Positions 32,407-41,569 of a stretch of 58,828 bases of DNA are shown here, piece by piece. A model generated the notes under the pieces. It was not told where the DNA came from. It was given only the letters and a program-made list of their open reading frames with translations, and searched no databases. This DNA is from an uncultured beta proteobacterium (GTDB taxonomy: Bacteria; Pseudomonadota; Gammaproteobacteria; Burkholderiales; Burkholderiaceae_C), in NCBI GenBank assembly GCA_903839085.1, contig CAIMBE010000162.1, positions 1 to 58,828 on the forward strand, given 5' to 3'. Numbering within the stretch: the stretch's first letter is position 1; each line of letters opens with the position of its first letter. A program made the position numbers and the translations under genes.

Positions 32407-33231
32407 TCAGGGATAAAAAATGTAGAGGCGGTAGCCGACAATTGGCTGGGAGGTGCTGGCTTGATTGACAGCCATGGGCAGCGAAACGGACGAATCGGCG
32501 CCAGCCGCAAGCGTGCCCGACTTCAGATCGAGTTCAGTGGGTGAAAAGACGCGGCGCAGGAGCGCCTGATCGGTTGAATCAGTCAGAGTCAATTCGACGG
32601 CCGGTACCGCCAGAGCAATGCTTGATGTGTTTCTGAGCGTGAAGCCCAGGCGGTAGGCATCTCCCGCGATCCTGGTGAAAGATGCCCCATCGATGACGAT
32701 TGAATTTTTTTCCTTCAACGCCGACAAGCTGCACTTGAGGGGAGCGCAAAATGCCAGCAGCCATGGCTTGAGGCCGGGATGCAGAGCGGCAATTCGGTCG
32801 CGTTCATGCAGCACAAGCTGTGCTGCCAGTCCAAGCAGCAGCGCCGCACTGAGAAATGCCAAGAACAGGCGCGCCAGGGGCTTGTGCCAAGAGGATCTGC
32901 CACGCTCGGCGCGCAAGAAAGTGACGCGGGCCGGCTCGGGCATTCGCTCAGGTTCGGGATCCCGGACGAGGTCCATCGGTGCCGACAGATCAGGCACTGC
33001 CGGGCCTGACCCGGTCGCCGCGATGTGCTTGCCGATCGCAACTTCGGCAGGATGACGCTCTCTTTCGAGCACCGGCAGCGCCGCGGCAGGCGCCTGCGTC
33101 AGCAGGTTTTGCGGGGCCTCGAAAACCTCATGGCACTGCCCGCATCGCACCCATCCCGCCGATACTCGAAGCTGATCGGGCACCACTTTGAACAGTGTCT
33201 GGCATGCCGGGCAACGTGTAATCTGGCTCAT
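32407..33231 (-). CDS. Zinc-ribbon DUF3426 membrane protein
   Basis: A 274-residue protein with an N-terminal MJ0042-type zinc ribbon (Cys7, Cys10, Cys30, Cys33), a variable linker, one membrane helix (LFLAFLSAALLLGLAAQLV near residue 135) and a C-terminal DUF3426 beta domain. Function is unknown. It is conserved downstream of prmA in betaproteobacteria. Confidence 0.88.
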   Translation of the reverse strand: MSQITRCPACQTLFKVVPDQLRVSAGWVRCGQCHEVFEAPQNLLTQAPAAALPVLERERHPAEVAIGKHIAATGSGPAVPDLSAPMDLVRDPEPERMPEPARVTFLRAERGRSSWHKPLARLFLAFLSAALLLGLAAQLVLHERDRIAALHPGLKPWLLAFCAPLKCSLSALKEKNSIVIDGASFTRIAGDAYRLGFTLRNTSSIALAVPAVELTLTDSTDQALLRRVFSPTELDLKSGTLAAGADSSVSLPMAVNQASTSQPIVGYRLYIFYP

Positions 33232-33240
33232 GAATGCCCA

Positions 33241-33246
33241 ATTGTA
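33241..33246 (-). promoter_or_regulatory. -10 element TACAAT before the DUF3426 gene
   Basis: On the minus strand CTGACT, a 17-nt spacer and TACAAT precede the ATG by 9 nt. This would give a very short 5' leader and allow the DUF3426 gene to be read separately from prmA. Confidence 0.5.
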
Positions 33247-33265
33247 GGGTCCCCCATGACGAGAG

Positions 33266-34144
33266 TCAGCGTTGTGCGGTCATCCGAATCCAGCCCTCTT
33301 CCTCATCGGTCACATCGAGTTGGCAGTAGGGCGCATAGGCCTTCTTCAACTCGTCGGCCTGACGCGCAAGAATGCCGGCCAGCACCAGCGATCCGCCCTC
33401 TGCCACATAGGACCACAGCAGGGGTGCGAGCAACTTCAAAGGTGTGGCCAGAATGTTGGCCAGCACCGTTTGATAGGCGCCGCTCGCGACTTCGGGCAAG
33501 CCGGCGCGCAGTGCCACGGTGTTCGCCTCAGCATTCAGAATCGTTGATTGCACGGCCGCCGCGTCGATATCGACGGCGTCGACTTCTGTTGCGCCGTATT
33601 TGGCGGCAGCAATGGCAAGTATTCCCGAGCCGCAGCCGTAGTCGAGCACACGGCCGGCTTGTTTGTGCTGCGCAATCCAGCGCAGGCACATCCGGGTCGT
33701 CGGGTGCGTTCCCGTTCCGAAGGCCAGCCCGGGGTCGAGCCGGATCATGATGCGGGCCTGCGCCGGAGGCTCGTGCCAGGTCGGCACAATCCAGAAGTCT
33801 GGCGTAATGTCGACCGGTGTGAACTGCGACTGGGTCAGGCGCACCCAGTCCTGCGCAGGCACTTCCCGGATGGCCTGAACACTGCAGCCGGAAAACAAAT
33901 CCTGGACTTTCAGCACCGCCAGCGCCTCATTGGCCAGCGCCTGCGATGCGTACAGCGCCGACAGCCGTGAGCGTTGCCAGCTGTTTTGAGGGGGTGGCAG
34001 ACCGGGCTCGCCAAACAGGGCCTGCTCGTCAGCCGTCTGGGCGTCGGCATCCTCGACGCTGACGCTCAAAGCATCCAGCGCTTCAAGGGCATCGCTGACG
34101 GCGTCGACCCGTTCTTGCGGGCACAGCAGACTTAGCTCAAACAT
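33266..34144 (-). CDS. prmA: Ribosomal protein L11 methyltransferase
   Basis: A SAM-dependent enzyme trimethylating L11, 292 residues. The family motif PGLAFGTGTHPTTRMCL precedes SAM motif I LDYGCGSGILAIAAAK. The N-terminal substrate-recognition domain is present. It lies 12 nt after accC, so is probably in the accBC transcript. Confidence 0.95.
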   Translation of the reverse strand: MFELSLLCPQERVDAVSDALEALDALSVSVEDADAQTADEQALFGEPGLPPPQNSWQRSRLSALYASQALANEALAVLKVQDLFSGCSVQAIREVPAQDWVRLTQSQFTPVDITPDFWIVPTWHEPPAQARIMIRLDPGLAFGTGTHPTTRMCLRWIAQHKQAGRVLDYGCGSGILAIAAAKYGATEVDAVDIDAAAVQSTILNAEANTVALRAGLPEVASGAYQTVLANILATPLKLLAPLLWSYVAEGGSLVLAGILARQADELKKAYAPYCQLDVTDEEEGWIRMTAQR

Positions 34145-34156
34145 GCCGTTACGGGC

Positions 34157-35506
34157 TCAGCGCGGATGGTGACTGAGCCACTCTTCAAGATAATGAATGT
34201 TGGTGCCACCCGAGACGAACTTGGCATCGAGCATCAACTCCCGGTGCAGGGCGATGTTCGAGTTGATTCCTTCTACAACGGTTTCAGCCAGGGCGGTTCG
34301 CATTCGAGCCAGTGCCTGATCGCGCGTATCGCCATGCACAATGATCTTGCCAATCATCGAGTCATAGTTCGGGGGCACAAAATAATTGGTGTAGATGTGC
34401 GAGTCGACCCGCACGCCCGGCCCGCCAGGCGCGTGCCACATGCTGATGCGACCGGGCGAAGGAATGAATTTATAGGGGTCTTCGGCATTCAGGCGACATT
34501 CGATGGCATGCCCGCGAATCTGGATCTGGCGCTGCGTGAATGGCAGTTTTTCCCCGGCTGCGACCATGATCTGGGTCTTGACAATATCAACCCCGGTGGT
34601 CATTTCCGTGACCGGGTGCTCGACCTGAACGCGGGTGTTCATTTCGATGAAGTAGAACTCGCCATCTTCATAGAGAAACTCGAATGTCCCGGCGCCCCGA
34701 TAGGCGATCTTCTTGCAGGCGGCCACACAGCGCTCGCCGAGGCGCTCGATGAGCTTGCGGGCAATGCCCGGTGCGGGTGCCTCCTCGATGATCTTTTGGT
34801 GCCTTCGCTGCATTGAGCAATCACGCTCGCCGAGGTAAACCGCGTTCTTGAACTTGTCCGCCAAGACCTGGATCTCGATATGCCTGGGGTTCTGCAGGAA
34901 CTTCTCCAGATAGACGGCCGGATTGCCAAAGGCGGCGCCAGCCTCGGTCCGAGTCATGGACACCGCGTTGACCAGGGCCGCCTCCGTGTGCACGACCCGC
35001 ATGCCGCGGCCCCCGCCCCCGCCAGCCGCCTTGATGATGACCGGATAGCCGACCGCCTTGGCAATGCGGCGAATCTGCGCGGGGTCGTCCGGCAGTTCTC
35101 CTTCCGACCCTGGCACACAGGGAACGCCAGCCTTGATCATGGCTTGTTTGGCAGACACCTTGTCGCCCATGAGCCGGATTGATTCAGGCGTCGGCCCAAT
35201 GAACTGAAACCCGCTTTTTTCAACCCGCTCGGCAAAATCGGCGTTCTCGCTCAGGAACCCATAACCGGGATGGATCGCCTCGGCATCCGTCACTTCGGCT
35301 GCCGAAATGATGGCCGGCATATTGAGGTAGCTGAGCGCTGATTGGGCCGGCCCGATGCAAACAGCCTCCTCGGCCAGTTTCACATATTTGGCATCGCGGT
35401 CGGCCTCGGAGTAGACCATGACAGCACGGATACCGAGTTCGCGACATGCGCGTTGAATTCTGAGGGCAATTTCGCCGCGATTGGCAACCAGGATTTTCTT
35501 GAACAT
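34157..35506 (-). CDS. accC: Acetyl-CoA carboxylase, biotin carboxylase subunit
   Basis: An ATP-grasp enzyme that carboxylates the biotin of AccB, the first step of fatty acid synthesis. It is 449 residues, full length, with the glycine-rich loop [14 protein letters not shown], the catalytic segment [14 protein letters not shown] and the start [17 protein letters not shown]. It follows accB by 18 nt. Confidence 0.98.
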   Translation of the reverse strand: MFKKILVANRGEIALRIQRACRELGIRAVMVYSEADRDAKYVKLAEEAVCIGPAQSALSYLNMPAIISAAEVTDAEAIHPGYGFLSENADFAERVEKSGFQFIGPTPESIRLMGDKVSAKQAMIKAGVPCVPGSEGELPDDPAQIRRIAKAVGYPVIIKAAGGGGGRGMRVVHTEAALVNAVSMTRTEAGAAFGNPAVYLEKFLQNPRHIEIQVLADKFKNAVYLGERDCSMQRRHQKIIEEAPAPGIARKLIERLGERCVAACKKIAYRGAGTFEFLYEDGEFYFIEMNTRVQVEHPVTEMTTGVDIVKTQIMVAAGEKLPFTQRQIQIRGHAIECRLNAEDPYKFIPSPGRISMWHAPGGPGVRVDSHIYTNYFVPPNYDSMIGKIIVHGDTRDQALARMRTALAETVVEGINSNIALHRELMLDAKFVSGGTNIHYLEEWLSHHPR

Positions 35507-35524
35507 AGACAGTGAGGTTGGGCC

Positions 35525-35980
35525 TTATTCGATGGTGAACAAAGGCTGCCCGTATTCAACCGCTTGCCCGTTTTCGCAGTGGATCTGCATCACGACGCCA
35601 GACTTGTCCGACTCGATCTCATTGAGGATCTTCATCGCCTCGATGATGCACACGGTCTGACCGATCTTGATGGCGTCGCCAATTTCTACAAAGGACTTCG
35701 AGCCAGGCGCGGCCGACCGGTAGAAAGTGCCCACCATCGGCGACTTGACCTGATGACTGACAACCTGCGGCATGGAAGCGGCGACCGGCTCGCCGGGCGT
35801 CGGGTTCTGGGTCAAGATCGCGGGAGGCGGCGTCATCGCCACCGCTGCTGCGTGCTGCGGTGCTGCGGCGCTGCTGGCCTTGACAATGCGAACCTTGCCC
35901 TCTGCCTCGGTGATTTCAAGTTCCGAGACATTTGAGTCCGATACCAAATCAATCAGTGTCTTGAGCTTTCTAAGATCCAT
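35525..35980 (-). CDS. accB: Biotin carboxyl carrier protein of acetyl-CoA carboxylase
   Basis: A 151-residue carrier: an N-terminal dimerisation part, a Pro/Ala linker (about 38-75) and a biotinyl domain with Lys117 in EAMKILNEIE. The ATG has a GGAG site 7 nt upstream. The AT-rich 159 nt before it (35981-36139) probably carries the promoter; TTGAAA occurs on the minus strand at 36047-36052 but its -10 is unclear. aroQ, often upstream of accB, is absent. Confidence 0.97.
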   Translation of the reverse strand: MDLRKLKTLIDLVSDSNVSELEITEAEGKVRIVKASSAAAPQHAAAVAMTPPPAILTQNPTPGEPVAASMPQVVSHQVKSPMVGTFYRSAAPGSKSFVEIGDAIKIGQTVCIIEAMKILNEIESDKSGVVMQIHCENGQAVEYGQPLFTIE

Positions 35981-36139
35981 GGTGACTCCAACGTTCTTGT
36001 GTAATAGCCTCTTAATTTACATTAATTCAGCACCAAAAGCGGCTATTTTCAATAATTTTCCAAAAAATTAAATTCGCTCAAGTGCTCCGCTGCATGTGGT
36101 TGGCCGAAGTAAAAAAAGGGAAACTCAGGAGATTTTGCC

Positions 36140-36706
36140 CTAATCCACAGCGCCCCACAGGCGCAAATCATAGGGTGTCACGCGCCCCATTTTACGATGC
36201 GCTATCTGCCCCTTTGAATTCAGCACGGCGGTAAACGGCAAACCACCGCCCGCATTGCCAAGTGATCTGCCTATTTCGATTCCCGATGCGCCCGCCATGG
36301 CCACCGGAAACAGGACCGGTGTGTGGTTCAGAAAGCGCCTTACAGGGGCAAGCTCATCAATTGCCAAGCCGAGTACTTGAAAGCCTTTTGTCGAATGTTC
36401 TGAATAGAAGCTGCTTATTAGCGGAAGTTCCTCAATGCATGGGGGGCACCAACTGGCCCAGAAATTCAACAGCAGGGGTTTGCGACGCAAGGACTCCATC
36501 TTGATGGTCTGCCCCTCGGGCGTGGAAAACTCACGTGCCCACAGCTTGCCTTCCACAGCCTGCGAACTGCCATCCGTTCCATGGTTGCGCCAAGCGATGG
36601 TAAAACCGGCCAAAGCGGCTGCACCCGCGACCGTGCCAAGCAGCCAGTGCCGCCTGTTTCCGACTTTGCTGTCTGCAGCCGCATGTTCCGGCACTGAATT
36701 GTTCAT
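36140..36706 (-). CDS. TlpA-family membrane-anchored thioredoxin-like protein
   Basis: A 188-residue protein with an N-terminal membrane anchor (about residues 21-38) and a periplasmic thioredoxin fold with active site WCPPC (Cys87, Cys90) and a cis-Pro in GGGLPFTAV. It is likely a thiol reductase. It overlaps the upstream gene by 4 nt. Confidence 0.9.
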   Translation of the reverse strand: MNNSVPEHAAADSKVGNRRHWLLGTVAGAAALAGFTIAWRNHGTDGSSQAVEGKLWAREFSTPEGQTIKMESLRRKPLLLNFWASWCPPCIEELPLISSFYSEHSTKGFQVLGLAIDELAPVRRFLNHTPVLFPVAMAGASGIEIGRSLGNAGGGLPFTAVLNSKGQIAHRKMGRVTPYDLRLWGAVD

Positions 36707-37296
36707 ATTGACGGATTCTGCAACAAACGGCGCACCGCGGCCAGATCGCCACGCGGGCTGCGCCCCTTGGCATCCGGTCGCAGGGCACCGCGCACCTTGT
36801 CCCGATCGTAGATCAGCAAGTGAACGCCGATTTCCTCATTCAGGTCCTGGCAAAATGCGTGCACGCTGAGCGCCTCGACCGGTTCGCCGTGCAGGCCGGT
36901 GACCGTGTGTGCGACGTAATCGACCCGATGATCGATCAGCGACAACTCGGCGGATTTGCTGTCCTCGCAAAACAATTGCAGGTGGATGTCGGACAGACGC
37001 GTGGCGCTGCCTCGCCATACGGAGCCACCGAGGTGTGGACAAAACGCAGCCATGCGTTCCATCCAGGCCAGGGCCAGGCGCCGCAATGCAAGCAGTTCAC
37101 GCGCTTGCGTGTCGGGACAGAAAAGTGCGATGTGCTCGATCACCGCGGCTTCAAGTTCATCGTTATCAGGCAGAGTGCTGCGGGTCGGCAGTCCCAACTG
37201 CTTGACTGCGCGGCGTTTGGCCGGACCATATTCAAGTCCTTCCTCTACCACCAGTCGCGCTGCGGTGGCCGAAATTGCTGACTTGAGGGTGTCCAT
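36703..37296 (-). CDS. Conserved protein with nucleotidyltransferase-like motif
   Basis: A 197-residue protein without signal peptide or membrane segments. The segment LGGSVWRGSATRLSDIHLQLF resembles the GS...D-x-D signature of minimal nucleotidyltransferases, but the second acid is His (DIH), so activity is uncertain. It is divergent from mpl (43-nt gap) and coupled to the TlpA gene. I recall relatives labelled by association with mpl; I do not assign a function. Confidence 0.75.
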   Translation of the reverse strand: MDTLKSAISATAARLVVEEGLEYGPAKRRAVKQLGLPTRSTLPDNDELEAAVIEHIALFCPDTQARELLALRRLALAWMERMAAFCPHLGGSVWRGSATRLSDIHLQLFCEDSKSAELSLIDHRVDYVAHTVTGLHGEPVEALSVHAFCQDLNEEIGVHLLIYDRDKVRGALRPDAKGRSPRGDLAAVRRLLQNPSI

Positions 37297-37327
37297 AGGC
37301 TCGCATTCTGCACCTGTCGCAGCGGCC

Positions 37328-37333
37328 TAGAAT
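37328..37333 (+). promoter_or_regulatory. -10-like element TAGAAT, 6 nt before the mpl ATG
   Basis: TAGAAT then CGACTC then ATG. The spacing would put the transcription start at or beside the start codon. No Shine-Dalgarno is present. Confidence 0.5.
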
Positions 37334-37339
37334 CGACTC

Positions 37340-38725
37340 ATGCACATTCATGTTCTGGGCATTTGCGGTACTTTCATGGGCGGTCTCGCGGCGCTGGCGC
37401 GCGAGGCGGGTCATAAAGTGACTGGTTGCGACGCCGGCGTCTATCCACCCATGAGCGACCAGTTGCGCGCGCTCGGCATCGAGCTGATTGAGGGCTTCGC
37501 TGCCGACCAGTTGGCGCTGGCGCCCGATGTCTATGTCGTTGGCAATGTCGTGAGTCGCGTGCGCCTGAGCGACGGCAGCCCCAAGTTTCCCCTGATGGAG
37601 GCAATTCTGGACCGCGGACTGCCCTACACCAGCGGCCCGCAATGGCTCGCCGAGCATGTCTTGCAGGGCCGGCATGTGATCGCCGTGGCGGGCACCCATG
37701 GCAAGACCACGACCACTGCGATGATCGCCTGGATACTCGAATGCGCGGGTCTGCATCCCGGTTTTCTGATCGGCGGCGTGCCCCTGAATTTTGGTGTTTC
37801 CGCCAAATTGGGGGGCGGCAGGGTCTTTGTCATCGAGGCTGATGAGTACGACACGGCCTTTTTTGACAAGCGCAGCAAGTTTGTTCATTACCGACCGCGC
37901 ACGGCGGTCCTCAACAACCTTGAATTTGACCATGCAGACATCTTCGAAAACCTCTCGGCCATCGAGCGCCAGTTTCACCATCTGGTGCGCACGGTGCCGG
38001 CAAGCGGGCGGGTTCTGGTCAACGGTCTCGAGGAAAGCCTGGCGCGCGTTCTGCATGTGGGCTGCTGGAGCGAGGTGCGCAGTTTTGGCGCCACCGTGAG
38101 CGACTTTACCGCCAGCGGCGAGCCCGATTCGTTTGACGTGTTCTTTCTGGGCCAGCTGGCGGGTCATGTGAAGTGGGCACTGACTGGCGTGCACAATCAA
38201 TTGAACGCGCTGGCGGCCATCGCGGCCTGCGAGCACATTGGTGTTTCACCGGCCGATGCGGCCAGCGCCCTGGGGGGCTTTTCTAACGTAAAACGTCGCA
38301 TGGAAGTGAGCGGTTTGGTCAAGCAGTTGGATGGCAATATCACGGTCTATGATGACTTTGCCCATCATCCGACAGCGATTCGAACCACCATCGACGGCCT
38401 GCGACGGAAAGTGCTGCAGGGCGAACGCATCCTCGCCGTATTCGAGCCGCGTTCCAACACCATGAAGCTGGGCGCCATGAAATCCCAACTTCCCTGGAGT
38501 CTGGAGAATGCGGATCTGGCTTTTTGTCACGCCGGCGGCCTGGGCTGGGATGCCCGGAAGGCATTGGCCAGCATGGGACCCAAGATAGCGGTGGCAGACC
38601 ACATTGACGAACTGGTGGCGCTGGTGCTGGCACAGGCGCGTCCGGGCGACCACATCCTTTGCATGAGCAATGGCGGCTTCGGCGGCATTCATCAAAAGCT
38701 GCTGCAGGCGCTGCGGATGAATTAG
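37340..38725 (+). CDS. mpl: UDP-MurNAc:L-Ala-gamma-D-Glu-meso-DAP ligase
   Basis: The peptidoglycan-recycling ligase that re-attaches the murein tripeptide to UDP-MurNAc. It is 461 residues with the Mur-ligase N-terminal Rossmann motif HVLGICGTFMGG, P-loop GTHGKTTTTAMIAW and the C-terminal domain YDDFAHHPTAIR. Its TAG stop overlaps the TAA of convergent aroG by two bases. Confidence 0.96.
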   Translation: MHIHVLGICGTFMGGLAALAREAGHKVTGCDAGVYPPMSDQLRALGIELIEGFAADQLALAPDVYVVGNVVSRVRLSDGSPKFPLMEAILDRGLPYTSGPQWLAEHVLQGRHVIAVAGTHGKTTTTAMIAWILECAGLHPGFLIGGVPLNFGVSAKLGGGRVFVIEADEYDTAFFDKRSKFVHYRPRTAVLNNLEFDHADIFENLSAIERQFHHLVRTVPASGRVLVNGLEESLARVLHVGCWSEVRSFGATVSDFTASGEPDSFDVFFLGQLAGHVKWALTGVHNQLNALAAIAACEHIGVSPADAASALGGFSNVKRRMEVSGLVKQLDGNITVYDDFAHHPTAIRTTIDGLRRKVLQGERILAVFEPRSNTMKLGAMKSQLPWSLENADLAFCHAGGLGWDARKALASMGPKIAVADHIDELVALVLAQARPGDHILCMSNGGFGGIHQKLLQALRMN

Positions 38726-39861
38726 CGCGTCCGGCGCGACGTGATCGCCCGGGACAGCAGTTCTAGCGCGGCGCACGACTCATCCCAACCGAGGCAGGCA
38801 TCGGTGATGCTCCTGCCGTATTCGAGCTTTTGCGCATCGTCTTTGCCGGGGCTGAACTTCTGCGCACCGGCGTGCAGATGGCTTTCCACCATGACGCCGA
38901 AGACCTGGGTCGAGCCGGCTGCCACCTGCGCCGCAATGTCGCGCACCACATCGAGCTGCTTTTCGTGGCGCTTGCTGCTGTTGGCATGGCTGCAGTCGAC
39001 CATCAGCGTGGCAGGGAGCCTGGCCGCCAGGAGCTCTTTGCAGGCGGCGCTCACGCTGGCGGCATCGTAGTTGGGTACTTTGCCGCCGCGCAGAATGACG
39101 TGGCAATCCGGGTTGCCGCGGGTTTGCACGACCGCCACCTGTCCGTTCTTGTGCACCGACAGGAAGTGGTGGCGGCCCGCGGCGGCCTGGATCGCGTCGG
39201 TGGCGATCCTGATGTTGCCGTCGGTCCCGTTCTTGAAGCCGATCGGCGCCGACAGGCCGGAGGCCAGTTCCCGGTGCACCTGACTCTCGGTCGTGCGCGC
39301 GCCGATCGCGCCCCACGAGATCAGGTCGCCAAGGTATTGCGGAGAAATAACGTCCAGAAATTCGCTGCCGGCGGGCAGGCCCAGGCGGTTGATTTCAATC
39401 AGCAGTTGGCGCGCCATGCGCAGCCCCTCGTCAATCCGGAAGCTCTCGTCGAGGTAGGGGTCGTTGATCAGTCCCTTCCAGCCGACCGTGGTGCGCGGCT
39501 TCTCGAAATAGACGCGCATCACAACTTCCAGGGTGTCAGCGTAGCGGTCACGCTGCTCACTTAGGCGGCGCGCATAGTCCAGCGCGGCCGCCGGGTCGTG
39601 GATCGAGCACGGACCTATCACGACCAGCAGACGGTCGTCCTTGCGGGCCATGATGTCGTTGATCCGCCGGCGCGTGAGGCTGATCAGGGACTCGACCGGT
39701 GTTCCCCGAATCGGGAAAAATCGTATCAAATGCTCGGGGGGAGGCAACACCGTGATGTCCTTGATGCGTTCGTCATCGGTCTGACCGGTGCGGTCATGGA
39801 GGTGGTCAATCGGATTGGCATACCAGCCAGCGGCTGCCGCCGACGCTGCTTTTGATTTCAT
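38722..39861 (-). CDS. aroG: 3-deoxy-7-phosphoheptulonate synthase (type I DAHP synthase)
   Basis: The first enzyme of the shikimate pathway, condensing PEP and erythrose-4-phosphate. It is 379 residues, of the AroG/F/H type, with VIGPCSIHDP, PRTTVGWKGLINDP and VDCSHANSSK. An N-terminal extension of about 20 residues precedes the usual start. It is preceded by an aromatic-codon leader peptide and an attenuator, so it is likely controlled by charged Phe/Tyr/Trp tRNA supply. Confidence 0.96.
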   Translation of the reverse strand: MKSKAASAAAAGWYANPIDHLHDRTGQTDDERIKDITVLPPPEHLIRFFPIRGTPVESLISLTRRRINDIMARKDDRLLVVIGPCSIHDPAAALDYARRLSEQRDRYADTLEVVMRVYFEKPRTTVGWKGLINDPYLDESFRIDEGLRMARQLLIEINRLGLPAGSEFLDVISPQYLGDLISWGAIGARTTESQVHRELASGLSAPIGFKNGTDGNIRIATDAIQAAAGRHHFLSVHKNGQVAVVQTRGNPDCHVILRGGKVPNYDAASVSAACKELLAARLPATLMVDCSHANSSKRHEKQLDVVRDIAAQVAAGSTQVFGVMVESHLHAGAQKFSPGKDDAQKLEYGRSITDACLGWDESCAALELLSRAITSRRTR

Positions 39862-39905
39862 GGTGTGATTCCTAAGGTGATTAAGGCAGAGAAAAAAAAG
39901 GGCAT

Positions 39906-39933
39906 AAAAAAACCGCCGGGGTGGCCGGCGGTT
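39906..39933 (-). terminator. Attenuator terminator in the aroG leader
   Basis: On the minus strand a 9-bp stem AACCGCCGG / CCGGCGGTT with a 5-nt loop is followed by a T run, 44 nt before the aroG ATG. The upstream arm (ACCGCCG) can instead pair with CGGCGGT at 39979-39985 inside the leader peptide, giving an antiterminator. Confidence 0.9.
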
Positions 39934-39966
39934 ATTGGAAGATCAGGACGTTTTATTCAGGTACGT

Positions 39967-40035
39967 TCAGAACTCTCTACCGCCGCAGGCGCTTGAGAAC
40001 CAAAAATAGTCAAAGTAAAAACAGGCCGATGTCAT
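39967..40035 (-). CDS. aroG leader peptide (aromatic-rich)
   Basis: A 22-codon frame beginning ATG ACA TCG and containing CFYFDYFWF, so 7 of 9 consecutive residues are Phe, Tyr or Trp, then ending at TGA before the terminator. Placement, codon content and the alternative pairings are those of a classic ribosome-mediated attenuator. A TACATT hexamer lies 7 nt before the ATG. Confidence 0.88.
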   Translation of the reverse strand: MTSACFYFDYFWFSSACGGREF

Positions 40036-40084
40036 TGAGTTAAATGTAGCACATGGAAGTGGCAAGCCCGGCGCATACCTGGCA

Positions 40085-41557
40085 TCAGGCGGTGCCCCCA
40101 ACCGTCAGCCCGTCGATGCGCAAGGTCGGCTGTCCGACCCCCACCGGCACGCTCTGACCTTCCTTGCCGCATGTTCCTACGCCGCTGTCGAGCTTCATAT
40201 CATTGCCGATCATGCTGATGCGGGTCAGCGCATCAGGACCATTGCCGACCAGCGTGGCGCCCTTGACCGGATAGCGGATCTTGCCGTTCTCGACCCAATA
40301 CGCTTCGCTGGCAGAGAACACAAACTTGCCCGACGTAATGTCGACCTGTCCCCCACCGAAGTTGATGGCATACAGACCCTTGCGGATGCTGGCAATGACT
40401 TCATTGGGTTCCTTGTCACCGCCCAGCATGTAGGTGTTCGTCATGCGTGGCATCGGCACCGACGCATAGCTTTCGCGGCGGCCGTTGCCGGTGGCTGCCA
40501 CGCCCATCAGGCGCGCGTTCATGGCATCGTGCATGTAGCCCTTCAGAATGCCATCCTCGATCAGGACGTTGCGCTGGCTGAGATTGCCCTCGTCATCGAC
40601 ATTGAGCGAGCCACGCCGATCGGCCAAGGTGCCATCATCGAGCACGGTGACGCCCTTGGCGGCCACACGCTGACCGATGCGGCCGCTAAAAGCGCTCGAC
40701 CCCTTGCGGTTGAAGTCGCCCTCCAGACCATGGCCGATGGCCTCATGCAACAAAATTCCGGGCCAGCCGGGGCCCAGGACCACCGTCATTTCACCCGCCG
40801 GTGCGGCGCGCGCCTCCAGATTGGTCAGAGCCGCGTGCACCGCCTGATCGACATACTCTGCGATGCGCTGCTGGTCGAAATAGGCCAGTCCAAAACGCCC
40901 GCCGCCGCCAGCCGAACCGATCTCGCGGCGGGTCTTGCCGCCGATCACCTGCTCGGCGATGACGGTGACCGACAGTCGTACCAGCGGTCGCACATCGGCC
41001 GCCAGGGTGCCGTCGGCCCGCGCCACCAGCACCACGTCATATTCACTGGCCAGACCGGCCATGACCTGCGCCACGCGTGGATCCTTGGCGCGCGCCAGCC
41101 GCTCGACGGTGCCAAGCAAATCGACCTTTGCGGCACTGTCCAGAGTGGCAATCGGATCGAGCCCCGGGTAAAGCGAGCGCCCGTTCGCCATCTTCCTTGC
41201 CACTGAACGCACGCGGGGCGACTGCGCTGCGCTCGAGATCGTGCGAACGGTGCGGGCGGCGTCAAGCAGGGATGCCACCGAAATGTCGTCCGAATAGGCG
41301 AACGCGGTCTTCTCGCCGCTGACGGCGCGCACGCCGACGCCCTGGTCGATGCTGAACGAGCCGGTCTTGACAATGCCTTCCTCCAGGCTCCATCCCTCCG
41401 CGCGTGTGTACTGAAAATACAGATCTGCCTCGTCCACCTTGTGCGCCCTGATTTCGTTGAGGGCCTGCGTCAAGTGGGATTCGTTCAGCCCGAACGGATC
41501 AAGCAGCAGTGACTTGGCGATAGCCAGGCGATCGATGGTGGGTTCACGAGGGGTCAT
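40085..41557 (-). CDS. tldD: Metalloprotease TldD
   Basis: A zinc-dependent peptidase of 490 residues that works with TldE/PmbA in peptide maturation and toxin/antitoxin processing. The catalytic motif is HEAIGHGLEGD, and the C-terminal domain has the conserved VGTCGKEGQ. pmbA is not adjacent. Confidence 0.96.
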   Translation of the reverse strand: MTPREPTIDRLAIAKSLLLDPFGLNESHLTQALNEIRAHKVDEADLYFQYTRAEGWSLEEGIVKTGSFSIDQGVGVRAVSGEKTAFAYSDDISVASLLDAARTVRTISSAAQSPRVRSVARKMANGRSLYPGLDPIATLDSAAKVDLLGTVERLARAKDPRVAQVMAGLASEYDVVLVARADGTLAADVRPLVRLSVTVIAEQVIGGKTRREIGSAGGGGRFGLAYFDQQRIAEYVDQAVHAALTNLEARAAPAGEMTVVLGPGWPGILLHEAIGHGLEGDFNRKGSSAFSGRIGQRVAAKGVTVLDDGTLADRRGSLNVDDEGNLSQRNVLIEDGILKGYMHDAMNARLMGVAATGNGRRESYASVPMPRMTNTYMLGGDKEPNEVIASIRKGLYAINFGGGQVDITSGKFVFSASEAYWVENGKIRYPVKGATLVGNGPDALTRISMIGNDMKLDSGVGTCGKEGQSVPVGVGQPTLRIDGLTVGGTA

Positions 41558-41563
41558 CGACGG

Positions 41564-41569
41564 ATTTTA
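41564..41569 (-). promoter_or_regulatory. -10-like element TAAAAT, 6 nt before the tldD ATG
   Basis: Minus strand TAAAAT, CCGTCG, ATG. Lies in the 9-nt gap and the end of rodA, so tldD may have its own leaderless promoter. Confidence 0.45.
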
